A stretch of 64,000 nucleotides of DNA from an uncultured Lachnospiraceae bacterium (GCA_934432595.1 CAKRYR010000012.1:3454-67453), one strand, 5' to 3'. Counted from the stretch's first letter, positions 26,693 through 34,929 are shown. Translations and numbers: made by a program. Notes: a model not told the origin generated them from the letters alone.

Positions 26693-26980
26693 CTATATTA
26701 ATCTTAATAATAATAATATTGTAAATAATATTCCTGTAATTAATGAATATATCTTCTTCTCATTTATATACTCCATCAAATTTAATACTGAAAAAAACAA
26801 AAATACAAATGATACGTATATACTTATTTGCATATTATTGATAATACCATATACAGAAACACCGATTATTGCTATAATAAGTATCGAAATAGCAACAACA
26901 TAACTATTTAATTTTTTTTGTAATTTATCTATTTTTTCTTCTTCTCTTTCCATAACAATTCTCCTTAAAAACTTGTTCAT
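26693..26980 (-). CDS. Small membrane protein, unique cargo of module 3
   Basis: 95 residues (or 86 from a second ATG nine codons in; both have a GGAG site). A charged N-terminus (MEREEEKIDKLQKKLNSY) is followed by three hydrophobic segments at about 27-45, 52-70 and 75-93. No family recognised. A small multi-pass protein in a cassette may be an immunity or anti-phage component, but nothing in the sequence proves it. Confidence 0.6.
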   Translation of the reverse strand: MNKFLRRIVMEREEEKIDKLQKKLNSYVVAISILIIAIIGVSVYGIINNMQISIYVSFVFLFFSVLNLMEYINEKKIYSLITGILFTILLLLRLI

Positions 26981-27475
26981 TATTCTCCTTCTCTTGTAAA
27001 ATATTTTTCAAATAATTCAACGGTTATATAACCTTTAGATACAACAATAGTCGAAATTACTTAAAAATATTACAGAACCCTATTAAATTCAAATCACATA
27101 TTATATTTTAGTTCCTTACCTTTTAATTAGCCCTATCAATAAATCTTATTACATCTCAATTACTCTTTACCTATATTTGTTAAGTACTCATTTCTCTATC
27201 TTACAACGCACATATAGTTTATATCATATACTATTAAAAATCAAACTTGTTTCATACTAAAAAATAGTTATTTTTTATTCAATCTGTACATATTGGAATT
27301 TTATGTTAATTTCTTCCACGTTATTTTTACTAGTTTATATTCAATAATTTCATATAAATTTTATAATCATTAGTTATTTCAAAGCATAACATTCCATTAA
27401 TTTATATTTATTTCCATTTTTCTTTATACATTTTTCACAAATCGTAATTTTTTATCTATGTCTCCTTTTTAAATT
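26981..27475. other. Gene-free AT-rich stretch in module 3
   Basis: About 495 bases with no supported gene on either strand and no clear hairpin. It probably contains the promoter of the small membrane protein gene. Confidence 0.5.
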
Positions 27476-27718
27476 TTATCCAACAATAAACGACCTTCCC
27501 TCATGGTCCATCTGATAATTCTTCTTATATATCAACTTAGATATTGGTACTATCTCATACCCTTTCTCCTTTAATCCTTTTATCATATCATCAAGTGCCT
27601 TAGCGGTATACTTAGCTCCATTATGACACAGTATTATTGAACCATTTCCAAGATGTTTATGGTTTATTACTGTGTTAATAATGCTCTGTACGCCATAGTT
27701 CTTCCAATCGAGAGAATC
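27476..27718 (-). pseudogene. C-terminal half of the polysaccharide deacetylase, copy 2
   Basis: Begins DSLDWKNYGVQSIINTVINH as in copy 4 and keeps IILCHNGAKYTAKALDDM, but its end is different: DHEGRSFIVG. Bases from 27607 upward match copy 4 exactly, while the 3' part differs at several positions. No terminator follows. Confidence 0.82.
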
Positions 27719-27739
27719 ATCATTAGACACAAAAGTAAA
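27718..27739. other. attR-like site 2
   Basis: Arm TTTACTTTTGTG, nine-base spacer, GA core; identical to site 4. Confidence 0.7.
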
Positions 27740-27757
27740 GTTTTTTATTATATTAAA

Positions 27758-27778
27758 AGAGCATCTAGTCGATGCTCT
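27758..27778 (-). terminator. Module terminator next to attR site 2
   Basis: Copy of the AGAGCATC / GATGCTCT hairpin at 24634-24654. Confidence 0.75.
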
Positions 27779-27784
27779 AAACTA

Positions 27785-27964
27785 TTAATTGCTTATAAAC
27801 ATTTTTCTCTCGCTATCTGAAAGTTCTATAACTTTTTTACCTTGCTTCCTAGCATAACTCATAATTCCTCTTAAATCTAATTTTTCTTGAGAACACTGGC
27901 TTAGCACAATAAGTTCATTCATATTCTCTAAACTTTCTTTATATTTCTTCATCTGTCCATACAT
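27785..27964 (-). CDS. Small hypothetical cargo protein, copy 2
   Basis: Identical to the protein encoded at 24661-24840, with the same ribosome site and the same overlap with the broken acetyltransferase. Confidence 0.55.
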   Translation of the reverse strand: MYGQMKKYKESLENMNELIVLSQCSQEKLDLRGIMSYARKQGKKVIELSDSERKMFISN

Positions 27965-28484
27965 AATCATACACCTCCATAATTTGTTTTGCATTTTCTT
28001 CATCTATTGCGAATTGATATGGATGTAATATACCTATCTCTTCAGCATTTAGTTTATCAACATAATGCTTCATTAAGTTCTCATTTGCTGCAAATCCATA
28101 CATAAATCCATCATATCCATATTCAAGTGATTTTTTTGCTGCAATTGCAAATAAATGACCACCTACTCCTAAATATCTTACATCCTCTGAAATTATTTTA
28201 TTATTTTGTGGTGCCGTGCACATCCAACTAATATAAACTGCTTTCATATCTTTATTTGGTGTAAGAGCTATTAATCCTTAAATATCAACTGTCCCCTCTA
28301 TAACTAATGCATAAATTTCATTCTCATCAGCTAATTTTTCCAAATTTGTATATCACCCATTTTTCTTATTATATTTCTTTAAAAAAGACTTTCTCTTAAT
28401 ACAAATTACTTCTGTTTGAACAAGCTCTCCAGTGTTAACATCTTTCAAACAAGGCGCAAACTCATCTATAATCACATTTATCAT
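27939..28484 (-). pseudogene. GNAT-type acetyltransferase with two in-frame stops, copy 2
   Basis: Same sequence as copy 1, including the TGA after YNKKNG and the TAA after VIEGTVDI. Confidence 0.75.
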
Positions 28485-28642
28485 ACTAGCACATCCTTTT
28501 CTTAATTATAACATTTTTCAAGTATACATACCATGTTAAAAACAATATCTAATACCTTAATATAAATATATTATATACTACGATTTTTTATAAATCATTC
28601 ATTATCTATTTATCAACTTTTAGTCTTATAATTTGAAATTGT

Positions 28643-29350
28643 CTATTTTGTTAGTAAAAATATTCTATTATACTGCTTATATTCTGCATAATGCATATCA
28701 TACTGCTTAAATACACTAAAATATTGTTCAAAAAAATCGTGCCATTGTTCTGTTGTATTATTCCACAATATTAAGCCATCATCCAACACATTATTGCCAA
28801 TAACTTTTATATTATTTTCTTTAATATCTGTCTCTGTAATATATGGATTTAGTTTTACAAAGATTTTTCCGTTTTCTACCAATATTCTTTTAACTTCTAT
28901 AAGCAATTTTTCTGCATCTTCTGGGTATAAATTATCAACTATATTTGATAATATTACAGCTTCAACTGACCCAGTATTAATATGCTTTAACTCATCAATT
29001 TCCCCACAAATAAACTGAAATTCTCCATTTTTCATATGCAAACTTCGTCTTTTAGCATCTAATATTGCCTTTTCTGACAAATCAATTCCAATATGTTTTT
29101 TAGTTCCATAACTAGTACACCAAAATAAAACTGTTCCATTACCACATCCAAAATCTAGAATCGTATTAACATTCTTACTTAACCATCTCAATCCTTGATC
29201 AAATTCAGACTTTCCACTCCCACTACTTGTTGGCACTACATCATCTTTCTTTTCAAAAACATCATTCCAAAATATAGCCACATCATCATATTTAGATATT
29301 ACCTTTTTCTCCTTAATGTAATTCAATACCAATTTATCTACATTATACAT
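28643..29350 (-). CDS. SAM-dependent methyltransferase, cargo copy 2
   Basis: Encodes the same 235 residues as the gene at 25519-26226 (motif I ILDFGCGNG). Lack of any difference implies recent duplication or gene conversion. Confidence 0.85.
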   Translation of the reverse strand: MYNVDKLVLNYIKEKKVISKYDDVAIFWNDVFEKKDDVVPTSSGSGKSEFDQGLRWLSKNVNTILDFGCGNGTVLFWCTSYGTKKHIGIDLSEKAILDAKRRSLHMKNGEFQFICGEIDELKHINTGSVEAVILSNIVDNLYPEDAEKLLIEVKRILVENGKIFVKLNPYITETDIKENNIKVIGNNVLDDGLILWNNTTEQWHDFFEQYFSVFKQYDMHYAEYKQYNRIFLLTK

Positions 29351-29395
29351 CTTTCATATACCTATGTCATTAACATTTATTCTATATCTTTAAAT

Positions 29396-29420
29396 AAAGC
29401 CACGCCTACTGCGTGACTTT
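29396..29420 (-). terminator. Terminator after C-terminal deacetylase copy 1
   Basis: Same imperfect stem as at 26272-26296, overlapping the stop codon. Confidence 0.6.
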
Positions 29421-29669
29421 CCCTTCCTCTCCTACCACAAACTGTCTTCCCTCATGGTCCATCTGATAATTCTTCTTATATATCAACTTAGATATTGGTA
29501 CTATCTCATACCCTTTTCCTTTTAATCCTTTTATCATATCATCAAGTGCCTGGGCGGTATACTTAGCTCCATTATGACACAGTATTATTGAACCATTTCC
29601 TAGATGTTTATGGTTTACTACTGTATTAATTATGTTTTCCCTTCCATAGTTTTTCCAATCGAGAGAATC
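29406..29669 (-). pseudogene. C-terminal half of the polysaccharide deacetylase, copy 1 (nearest the recombinase)
   Basis: Encodes DSLDWKNYGRENIINTVVNH, IILCHNGAKYTAQAL and ends QFVVGEEGKVTQ. Codons before the junction (SNV) come from the element arm, not the deacetylase. This is the copy whose arm pairs best with the left junction to give a palindromic attP, so it is the natural partner of the recombinase-bearing module. Confidence 0.85.
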
Positions 29670-29690
29670 AACGTTGGATATAAAAGTAAA
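29669..29690. other. attR-like site 1 (partner of attL)
   Basis: Minus strand: arm TTTACTTTTATA, nine bases TCCAACGTT ending at the GA core at 29669-29668. The arm is the exact reverse complement of the arm at the left junction (34347-34358), with equal distance to GA. Confidence 0.8.
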
Positions 29691-29693
29691 TAA

Positions 29694-29732
29694 AAAATAG
29701 GCATACTTCTTTTTAAAAATTATGCCTATTTT
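29694..29732 (-). terminator. Module terminator next to attR site 1
   Basis: Perfect 12-bp arms AAAATAGGCATA / TATGCCTATTTT with a T-run, immediately before the attR arm. Confidence 0.8.
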
Positions 29733-29776
29733 CAATATTGCTATTACTATACTTAATTATTATAGTAACTTAACTT

Positions 29777-29968
29777 TTACTGTTCACTTGTTTGTCTATG
29801 ACTCAATTTGTATATTATACATCCTACAATAGGTAATATAATATTTACCGCTAACCATAAAGATTCATCTTTTTTTTCATTCTTGATACTTTTAACAATT
29901 ATCATTTCTGATATTATCCATGCTACAATAAATATCAAAACAACAACCTCGGTAAAAGTTACTATCAT
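29777..29968 (-). CDS. Small two-helix membrane protein with PLDc_N-like motif
   Basis: 63 residues with two membrane helices (about 6-24 and 40-57). The second, SLWLAVNIILPIVGCIIYKL, fits the PLDc_N family pattern (W...P..G...Y), a domain found alone in small membrane proteins and in some bacteriocin immunity proteins. The ribosome site AGGAGGTG is strong. It is last gene of the recombinase module. Function unknown. Confidence 0.65.
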   Translation of the reverse strand: MIVTFTEVVVLIFIVAWIISEMIIVKSIKNEKKDESLWLAVNIILPIVGCIIYKLSHRQTSEQ

Positions 29969-29999
29969 CGTGACACACCTCCTATAATATAATTATTTT

Positions 30000-30974
30000 T
30001 TAAAAAATTTCTTCATAAGCTTGTGCACACTGCCTTATATTCATACCACATTTCCATGTACTCTTAGAATCAGCTAATTTTTCCACACTCATATTTATTT
30101 TTATATGTTCAAACTCATATCCACCAAAAAATGCTGAAGCTGCTGTTAGTTCATATATAACACTTCCTTTAATCTTTTCATTCATATTATCTGCTACAGA
30201 ATTTGTAATATTTTGTGACTCAACTACAATTTTTTCTATAGGTGAACATGCACTACTAGCAAATCCCTCAATGTCACGTACATCAATACGTCCATAACTT
30301 AATGTATACCTAAAAGTTGTCGTCATTTTAGTAGCAAAACTTTTAATAGAATAAGTAAAATACCTATCTCCATATTCCTTAAATGTAAGTTCATCACGTG
30401 GTGTTCCAATCTTAGTAAATTTACGAAATCCCCTCATATTGTTATCATTTTCTGCCCCGTCTATGCTAATTACTTCAAACTTTCCACCATATTTACTAGT
30501 AATAGTTGTAACTTTCTTATATGAATCTTCACCTTTTTTATAATATTCAATGTTTATATCTTTCAGGTAATCTCCATGATTTGTTTCAACATTTTCTTCT
30601 AAAGAATCTGAAAAAACACTCTTATCCTTAACTTCCTCATTAATCCTATAAAACTCCTTTTCCTCTTCTAATAAAAATTGTATAATTATTTCATCTGAAG
30701 CTTTTGCTAAAACATTTTCTCTCACTAATTCATTAACATTATCGTAGCTATTAAATTCATCATACAATTCATCTAAAGATGTAATTGTAATTTCAACTCC
30801 CTCTTTTCTATAATTCTGAATAAATTTCTCATAGGCATCATTCTTAGTTACTTCATTTTTATCTGTTAAATCTGCTTTTGAAGTTATTTTATATACGCCA
30901 AAACTTCCTAACATTAATATTGCTGCTAAACATAGTGACATTCTTTTAATAAATCTTTTTCTTTTTAATATCAC
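30000..30974 (-). CDS. Secreted protein of unknown function carried by the element
   Basis: 324 residues with an N-terminal signal or anchor (11-29), a charged helical part (35-150; LVRENVLAKASDEIIIQFLL) and a beta-rich C-terminal part (150-320) with four cysteines in its last 85 residues (ASSACSP, WKCGMNIRQCAQAYEEIF). No family recognised. It is the largest cargo of the recombinase module and could be an exported effector or surface protein; nothing visible decides this. Confidence 0.7.
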   Translation of the reverse strand: MILKRKRFIKRMSLCLAAILMLGSFGVYKITSKADLTDKNEVTKNDAYEKFIQNYRKEGVEITITSLDELYDEFNSYDNVNELVRENVLAKASDEIIIQFLLEEEKEFYRINEEVKDKSVFSDSLEENVETNHGDYLKDINIEYYKKGEDSYKKVTTITSKYGGKFEVISIDGAENDNNMRGFRKFTKIGTPRDELTFKEYGDRYFTYSIKSFATKMTTTFRYTLSYGRIDVRDIEGFASSACSPIEKIVVESQNITNSVADNMNEKIKGSVIYELTAASAFFGGYEFEHIKINMSVEKLADSKSTWKCGMNIRQCAQAYEEIF

Positions 30975-31172
30975 TGTAATATACCCTCCATATAAAATAT
31001 AATTTTTTCTTATGTGTACACCCTTTGTTAATTAACACAATCATTTTATATTCTTTATATTATATTGTCAACGATTTTACAATAATTAATAAATATTTAA
31101 GATACTTCTAAAAAAATTTATGTTTTTTTAGATTATTAATTTATAAATTATACTAATACTTATTTTTCTACT

Positions 31173-32129
31173 CTACCATATATTACCAACATAAGTTTTT
31201 AATGCCTCTTCTCCTCTATCATACCCATGTCCTAACTGCTGATTTGTTAATCCTATTGCATCTCTTCTACTTATATTCTTCCTTACATAGTCATAAAACT
31301 CTTGTGCATGCAATTTCCTTATTCCATGCCATCCAACTAAGTCGTCTTCTATGCCAGCTTTTTTCTTTGCATTTGTTAATCTATTTTTCAATGTTTCTGT
31401 TCTTCTAATTGTCACATATTCTATTTCCTCTTTATCTGCATTTAAAATAACTTCCTCTACAATTTTTCTATCTTCTTCCGATTTTATATTAGCATATCTT
31501 TTTCTTCCATGTTTACCATTAGTAACATCAATATATCCATATCCAAATTCTCCACCATCTAAATGTATATCATCTATTCTTTGGTGTGCTATCTCATCTA
31601 CTCTAAGTCCTGTAGCTCTACAAAACCTTATAAGCAATAATGTATTACTTTCAGTTTGTTTATTACAGTTTTCTTCTAAGTACTTTTCTAACTTGTCAAA
31701 ATTTTCTACCGACATTGCTCTACCTTTCTTAGTATATTGATATTGTTTTTTTGAATATACTCTATCTACTGTCCAATTAAATTTCATTCTAAATGCATTT
31801 TGAGCAAATAATGCTAATGATTCGATATGTTGTTGCATTTTAACTAGTGTTGAATCATTACATGTTTCAGCTTTTTTCTCTAAAAATTTTGTTATATGTA
31901 CTTGCTTTATTTGTCTTAATTCTTTTATTTCTGAATAATTTTCATTAATAAATTTCACTAAACTTTCAGCAGTTTGCTTTATACTATCGTAATTAGAATA
32001 AGAAAAAATTTTATCAGATTTTTTCTCATTTGTTTGTTTTCTATAGCTCCGTTTAGATTGTCCAAATGCTTTTGCATTTGTCATTATATGTCCCATTTGA
32101 TGTCTTAAACTTCTAGTTCTTTTTTTCAT
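31173..32129 (-). CDS. Tyrosine recombinase/integrase
   Basis: A 318-residue phage-integrase-type recombinase. The catalytic set is complete: Arg176 (ATGLRVDEI), Lys206 (NGKHGRKR), His268 and Arg271 (WHGIRKLH), His301 (QLGHG) and Tyr313 (KTYVGNIW). The N-terminal part (40-140) is a SAM-like core-binding domain. A GGGGGA site precedes the ATG. It lies within the serine-recombinase element, so it may act on a second site, resolve multimers, or be left from another element. Confidence 0.85.
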   Translation of the reverse strand: MKKRTRSLRHQMGHIMTNAKAFGQSKRSYRKQTNEKKSDKIFSYSNYDSIKQTAESLVKFINENYSEIKELRQIKQVHITKFLEKKAETCNDSTLVKMQQHIESLALFAQNAFRMKFNWTVDRVYSKKQYQYTKKGRAMSVENFDKLEKYLEENCNKQTESNTLLLIRFCRATGLRVDEIAHQRIDDIHLDGGEFGYGYIDVTNGKHGRKRYANIKSEEDRKIVEEVILNADKEEIEYVTIRRTETLKNRLTNAKKKAGIEDDLVGWHGIRKLHAQEFYDYVRKNISRRDAIGLTNQQLGHGYDRGEEALKTYVGNIW

Positions 32130-32176
32130 AAAAAATCCCCCTTTTTTAATTTTTTCCCCGTATTCTCCATTTTTGC

Positions 32177-32232
32177 AAGGATAGTAAAGAAAATTTCATC
32201 ACTTCGTGACTAAAATTTCCTTTACTATCCTT
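32177..32232. repeat. Long inverted repeat between the two recombinase genes
   Basis: Twenty-base arms, AAGGATAGTAAAGAAAATTT and its complement with one mismatch, enclose a loop that itself pairs (TCAC-ttc-GTGA). No T-run follows on either strand, so it may be a regulatory or recombination site. Confidence 0.7.
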
Positions 32233-32414
32233 TATCATCGTTATAACAGTTCCATTAATTTCAGACAACATGGTACGCTAATTATTCAAATAACATCTTC
32301 TACTATATTTTTAATAACTGCAACCACAAACCTTGGCTGACCTAACCAAGTATGTTCATGTATTAAAACTGTAAATCTACACAAACAGAGGAGATAGTTA
32401 ATCTCACTAAAATA

Positions 32415-32555
32415 TCAAATATAGGTCATTCCCAATACACACAACTTGTATTGAAAAAATACATTCTTAATGTGTTTAAAAACTCTTCTAACACATTCTT
32501 TGAAATGTTTTACATAACATTTCATTTCCCTTTGCACTACTCTCTTTTTCTTCAT
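32415..32555 (-). CDS. Small basic protein, possible recombination directionality factor
   Basis: A 46-residue frame with a good AAAGGAG site 9-10 bases before the ATG. The product (MKKKRVVQREMKCYVKHFKE, then CVRRVFKHIKNVFFQYKLC) is strongly basic and likely helical. It lies between the serine and tyrosine recombinase genes, where excisionase-type proteins are often found. That role is inference from size, charge and place only. Confidence 0.5.
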   Translation of the reverse strand: MKKKRVVQREMKCYVKHFKECVRRVFKHIKNVFFQYKLCVLGMTYI

Positions 32556-32675
32556 CCTAATCAGCTCCTTTCTTCTTTAATTTTCATAATTTATATGTTA
32601 TATGAAAAACATAATAACCGGAGAAAACATTAAAAATAGCCATAAATCATAAAAAATTTATAGCTATTTTTTTCT

Positions 32676-34205
32676 TTAAATTTTCCATACAATTTCTAGA
32701 GTATTAATATCATCTGTTAAATATATTTTATCAATAAGAATAGTAACAATTTCTCTTCTTTGTTCCATACCCATATCTAAGTAATTTACTATACCTATAT
32801 CTTTCATAACTTTTAACTCTACATTACTATCTAAACAAGCTTCTGTATGACACACATTTTCCACTATAATCTGTTTTTTAAGTTCTAATTCATCTAATTC
32901 CTTTTGTAACCTATCTAATATTGGAGCAACAGCTTTAGCAGCACTTTCACTATGCGTTGACATTAATATAGTATTTTCTATCTCTTCTTGCTTTTTCTCA
33001 ATCTCTAACTGTAGTTCTTTTTGTTCTTCTTCCTTTTTTTTATATATTTCTTCTAAATTATCAAGTTGTTTTTGTATTTCATTACCTATCAGATCTTGAA
33101 GTTCAAAAAAATTTATATCCTTATATGTTGCTTCACATATATGCAAAGTTGTTTTCCCATAGCAAGTTAAATATGGTCGACCATCACTCCTTGATACACT
33201 ATGTGATTTAATTGCCATTCCACATTTCTTACATTTTAATTTACCCGATAACTCTTCTAATGCTCCTATCTTATTTGCCCTTGCTATTTGCTTATTTTCG
33301 CCTAATCTTTTTTGTACATTTATATATTGAATACTTCTTATAAATCCTGGAAAATTAGTTAAATATACACTTTGTTCTTTCATATCAGAATAACTTCTAA
33401 TATTAATATTATTTACCCTTTTTCCTATAATATGACAAGTTCTTGTTCCGTCCCATTCTTCCTCATCATTTAGGAATTTAACTCCTCTAGTTTTAAAATA
33501 AGCATATAATGTCTTATCTGCTTGTACATATATAGGCGTTTGAAGTATCTTAGACACCGTTGCACTTTGAAATGCACTATTTTTTCTAGTCTCATATCCA
33601 TTATCATTTAACCATCTTGCAACTTCTCCTAAGGTACAATTATCTACACCACCATATAATGCATACATTGCCATTACAGCTTCTTTTTCTTCTTTAATAG
33701 GAATTAGCATAGGTTTATTTAACTCATTTCTTCCTAATCTAAAACCGTATGGTGGTGGACCTCCTGCCCAAGAACCAGTTTCCTTAGTTCTATAGTAATA
33801 ATTATCCTTAACTCTTTTCTGTATGTTCTCACGCTCTATTTGTGCAAATATCGCAAGTATACCCATCATACCTCGTCCCATTGATGTAGAGGTATCAAAT
33901 GCTTCTGATACACTCTCGAACTCACAATTATGTTTTTCCATGATTTCATATAGCTTATAGAAATCTGTTATATTTCTACTTATACGGTCTAATTTATATA
34001 CTAGAACTTTACTAATCTTATTCTGTTCTATCTCGCTAATTAATCTCTGTAATTCTGGTCTTTGAGTGTTCTTACCACTATACCCCTTATCTTGAAATAC
34101 TAATGCATCAACCGATTTCTTCTGACACAACTCAATCTGTCCTTCTATGGATAAGCTCTCTTTCTTGTCTACAGACTGTCTCACATAAATCGCTTCTCGT
34201 CTCAT
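32676..34205 (-). CDS. Large serine recombinase (site-specific integrase)
   Basis: About 509 residues. The resolvase catalytic domain (1-150) has the nucleophile Ser11 in YVRQS, VYKLDRISRNITDF and GILAIFAQIERENIQKRV. A recombinase domain follows (PPPYGFRLG), then a zinc ribbon (LKCKKCG; TCYGKTTLHIC) and a coiled coil (390-450) as in phage-type large serine integrases. I choose the ATG at 34205 over 34223 because AAAGGAAG lies between them. The gene ends only 160 bases inside the left junction, the usual place for an integrase next to its attachment site. Confidence 0.92.
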   Translation of the reverse strand: MRREAIYVRQSVDKKESLSIEGQIELCQKKSVDALVFQDKGYSGKNTQRPELQRLISEIEQNKISKVLVYKLDRISRNITDFYKLYEIMEKHNCEFESVSEAFDTSTSMGRGMMGILAIFAQIERENIQKRVKDNYYYRTKETGSWAGGPPPYGFRLGRNELNKPMLIPIKEEKEAVMAMYALYGGVDNCTLGEVARWLNDNGYETRKNSAFQSATVSKILQTPIYVQADKTLYAYFKTRGVKFLNDEEEWDGTRTCHIIGKRVNNINIRSYSDMKEQSVYLTNFPGFIRSIQYINVQKRLGENKQIARANKIGALEELSGKLKCKKCGMAIKSHSVSRSDGRPYLTCYGKTTLHICEATYKDINFFELQDLIGNEIQKQLDNLEEIYKKKEEEQKELQLEIEKKQEEIENTILMSTHSESAAKAVAPILDRLQKELDELELKKQIIVENVCHTEACLDSNVELKVMKDIGIVNYLDMGMEQRREIVTILIDKIYLTDDINTLEIVWKI

Positions 34206-34315
34206 GTATAATCTTCCTTTCATAAATACAATGGATTATTTTTCTATAGATATCCATTTTTTCCTCTTGCGTTAAATTACGATATTTGTGTATAATCATA
34301 ATATCGTATCCTTTT

Positions 34316-34888
34316 CTAAGCTTTAAAATATCTATATGAAAAACTCTTTACTTTTATAACCATTGTATCCACGTCCCACTGTATGCAATGATACCCTAGA
34401 CTATTTACTGTATCTACAAGATTATCGTTGTAATCTCCATAGGGAGGACGAAATAATATCATATTTTTTCCTATAAGTTTTTTTACCTTTTCATGAACTT
34501 GCATTATTTCATCTTTACATTGTTCACTTGATAATTTTGACATCTGTTTATGGTTTTCACTATGATTTCCTAAATCATGACCTGCCTTTGCTATAGCTTT
34601 TACATCTTCAGGATAACTTTCAACCCATCCACCTGTCATAAAAAATGTTACTTTTACATTATTGGTTTTTAATATATCTAATATTGCCTTTGTGTCCTCA
34701 TTTCCCCAAGCTGCATCAAATGAAAGTGCCACCTGCTTCTTATCTGTCTTAACACAATATATAGGCAATTTCTTATTATTAATTGTTGTAAATGTTGATT
34801 TTAGCTTTTCTCTACTTCCCCAAACACTAATTATCATTAACAAAATAGCAACTACCATACCTAATGTTAGATTAATATCTTTTTTCAT
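34316..34888 (-). pseudogene. N-terminal half of a PdaB-like polysaccharide deacetylase, interrupted
   Basis: Residues 1-174 are a carbohydrate esterase 4 (NodB) protein with a membrane anchor (8-23). Motif 1 is SFDAAW (Asp58), motif 2 GNHSENH (His109, His113), motif 3 FRPPYGDYN. The native sequence stops at CIQWDVD; after that 16 foreign residues (TMVIKV..) come from the element. The expected continuation DSLDWKNYG is found four times downstream (24.3-29.7 kb). Without motifs 4-5 the product should be inactive. Similarity to PdaB suggests a sporulation role in spore peptidoglycan; this is inferred from family resemblance. Confidence 0.85.
34347..34369. other. attL site at the deacetylase/element junction
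   Basis: Minus strand: GTG GAT (core GA at 34369-34368), nine bases, then TATAAAAGTAAA (34358-34347). The arm is the mirror image of the arm at 29679-29690. Confidence 0.8.
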
Positions 34889-34894
34889 AAAATA

Positions 34895-34929
34895 AACTCA
34901 CATAATTCTTTATATAAATTATGTGAGTT
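34895..34929 (-). terminator. Hairpin just upstream of the deacetylase start
   Basis: Perfect 13-bp arms AACTCACATAATT / AATTATGTGAGTT end six bases before the deacetylase ATG and are followed by TTATTTT. It can terminate the upstream transcript. Because the deacetylase has no clear ribosome site, it may also limit its translation. Confidence 0.6.

Larger units (their letters stand above)
27607..29660. repeat. Direct duplication, copy 2 (about 2.05 kb)
   Basis: Second copy of 24483-26536, same orientation. Divergence begins abruptly at both ends inside deacetylase C-terminal sequence, which suggests homologous recombination between deacetylase copies as the mechanism. Confidence 0.9.
24594..34369 (-). 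mobile_element. Composite serine-recombinase element/cassette array inserted in the polysaccharide deacetylase gene
   Basis: The region between the two halves of a PdaB-like gene. It carries, reading on the minus strand from the left junction: a large serine recombinase, a 46-residue basic protein, a tyrosine recombinase, an unknown secreted protein, a small membrane protein, then four modules each ending in a terminator, an attR-like arm and a C-terminal deacetylase copy. Junctions at 29669, 27718, 26545 and 24594 share the GA core and arm geometry. One module is duplicated. Excision between the left site and any right site would restore an uninterrupted deacetylase reading frame. Confidence 0.75.
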
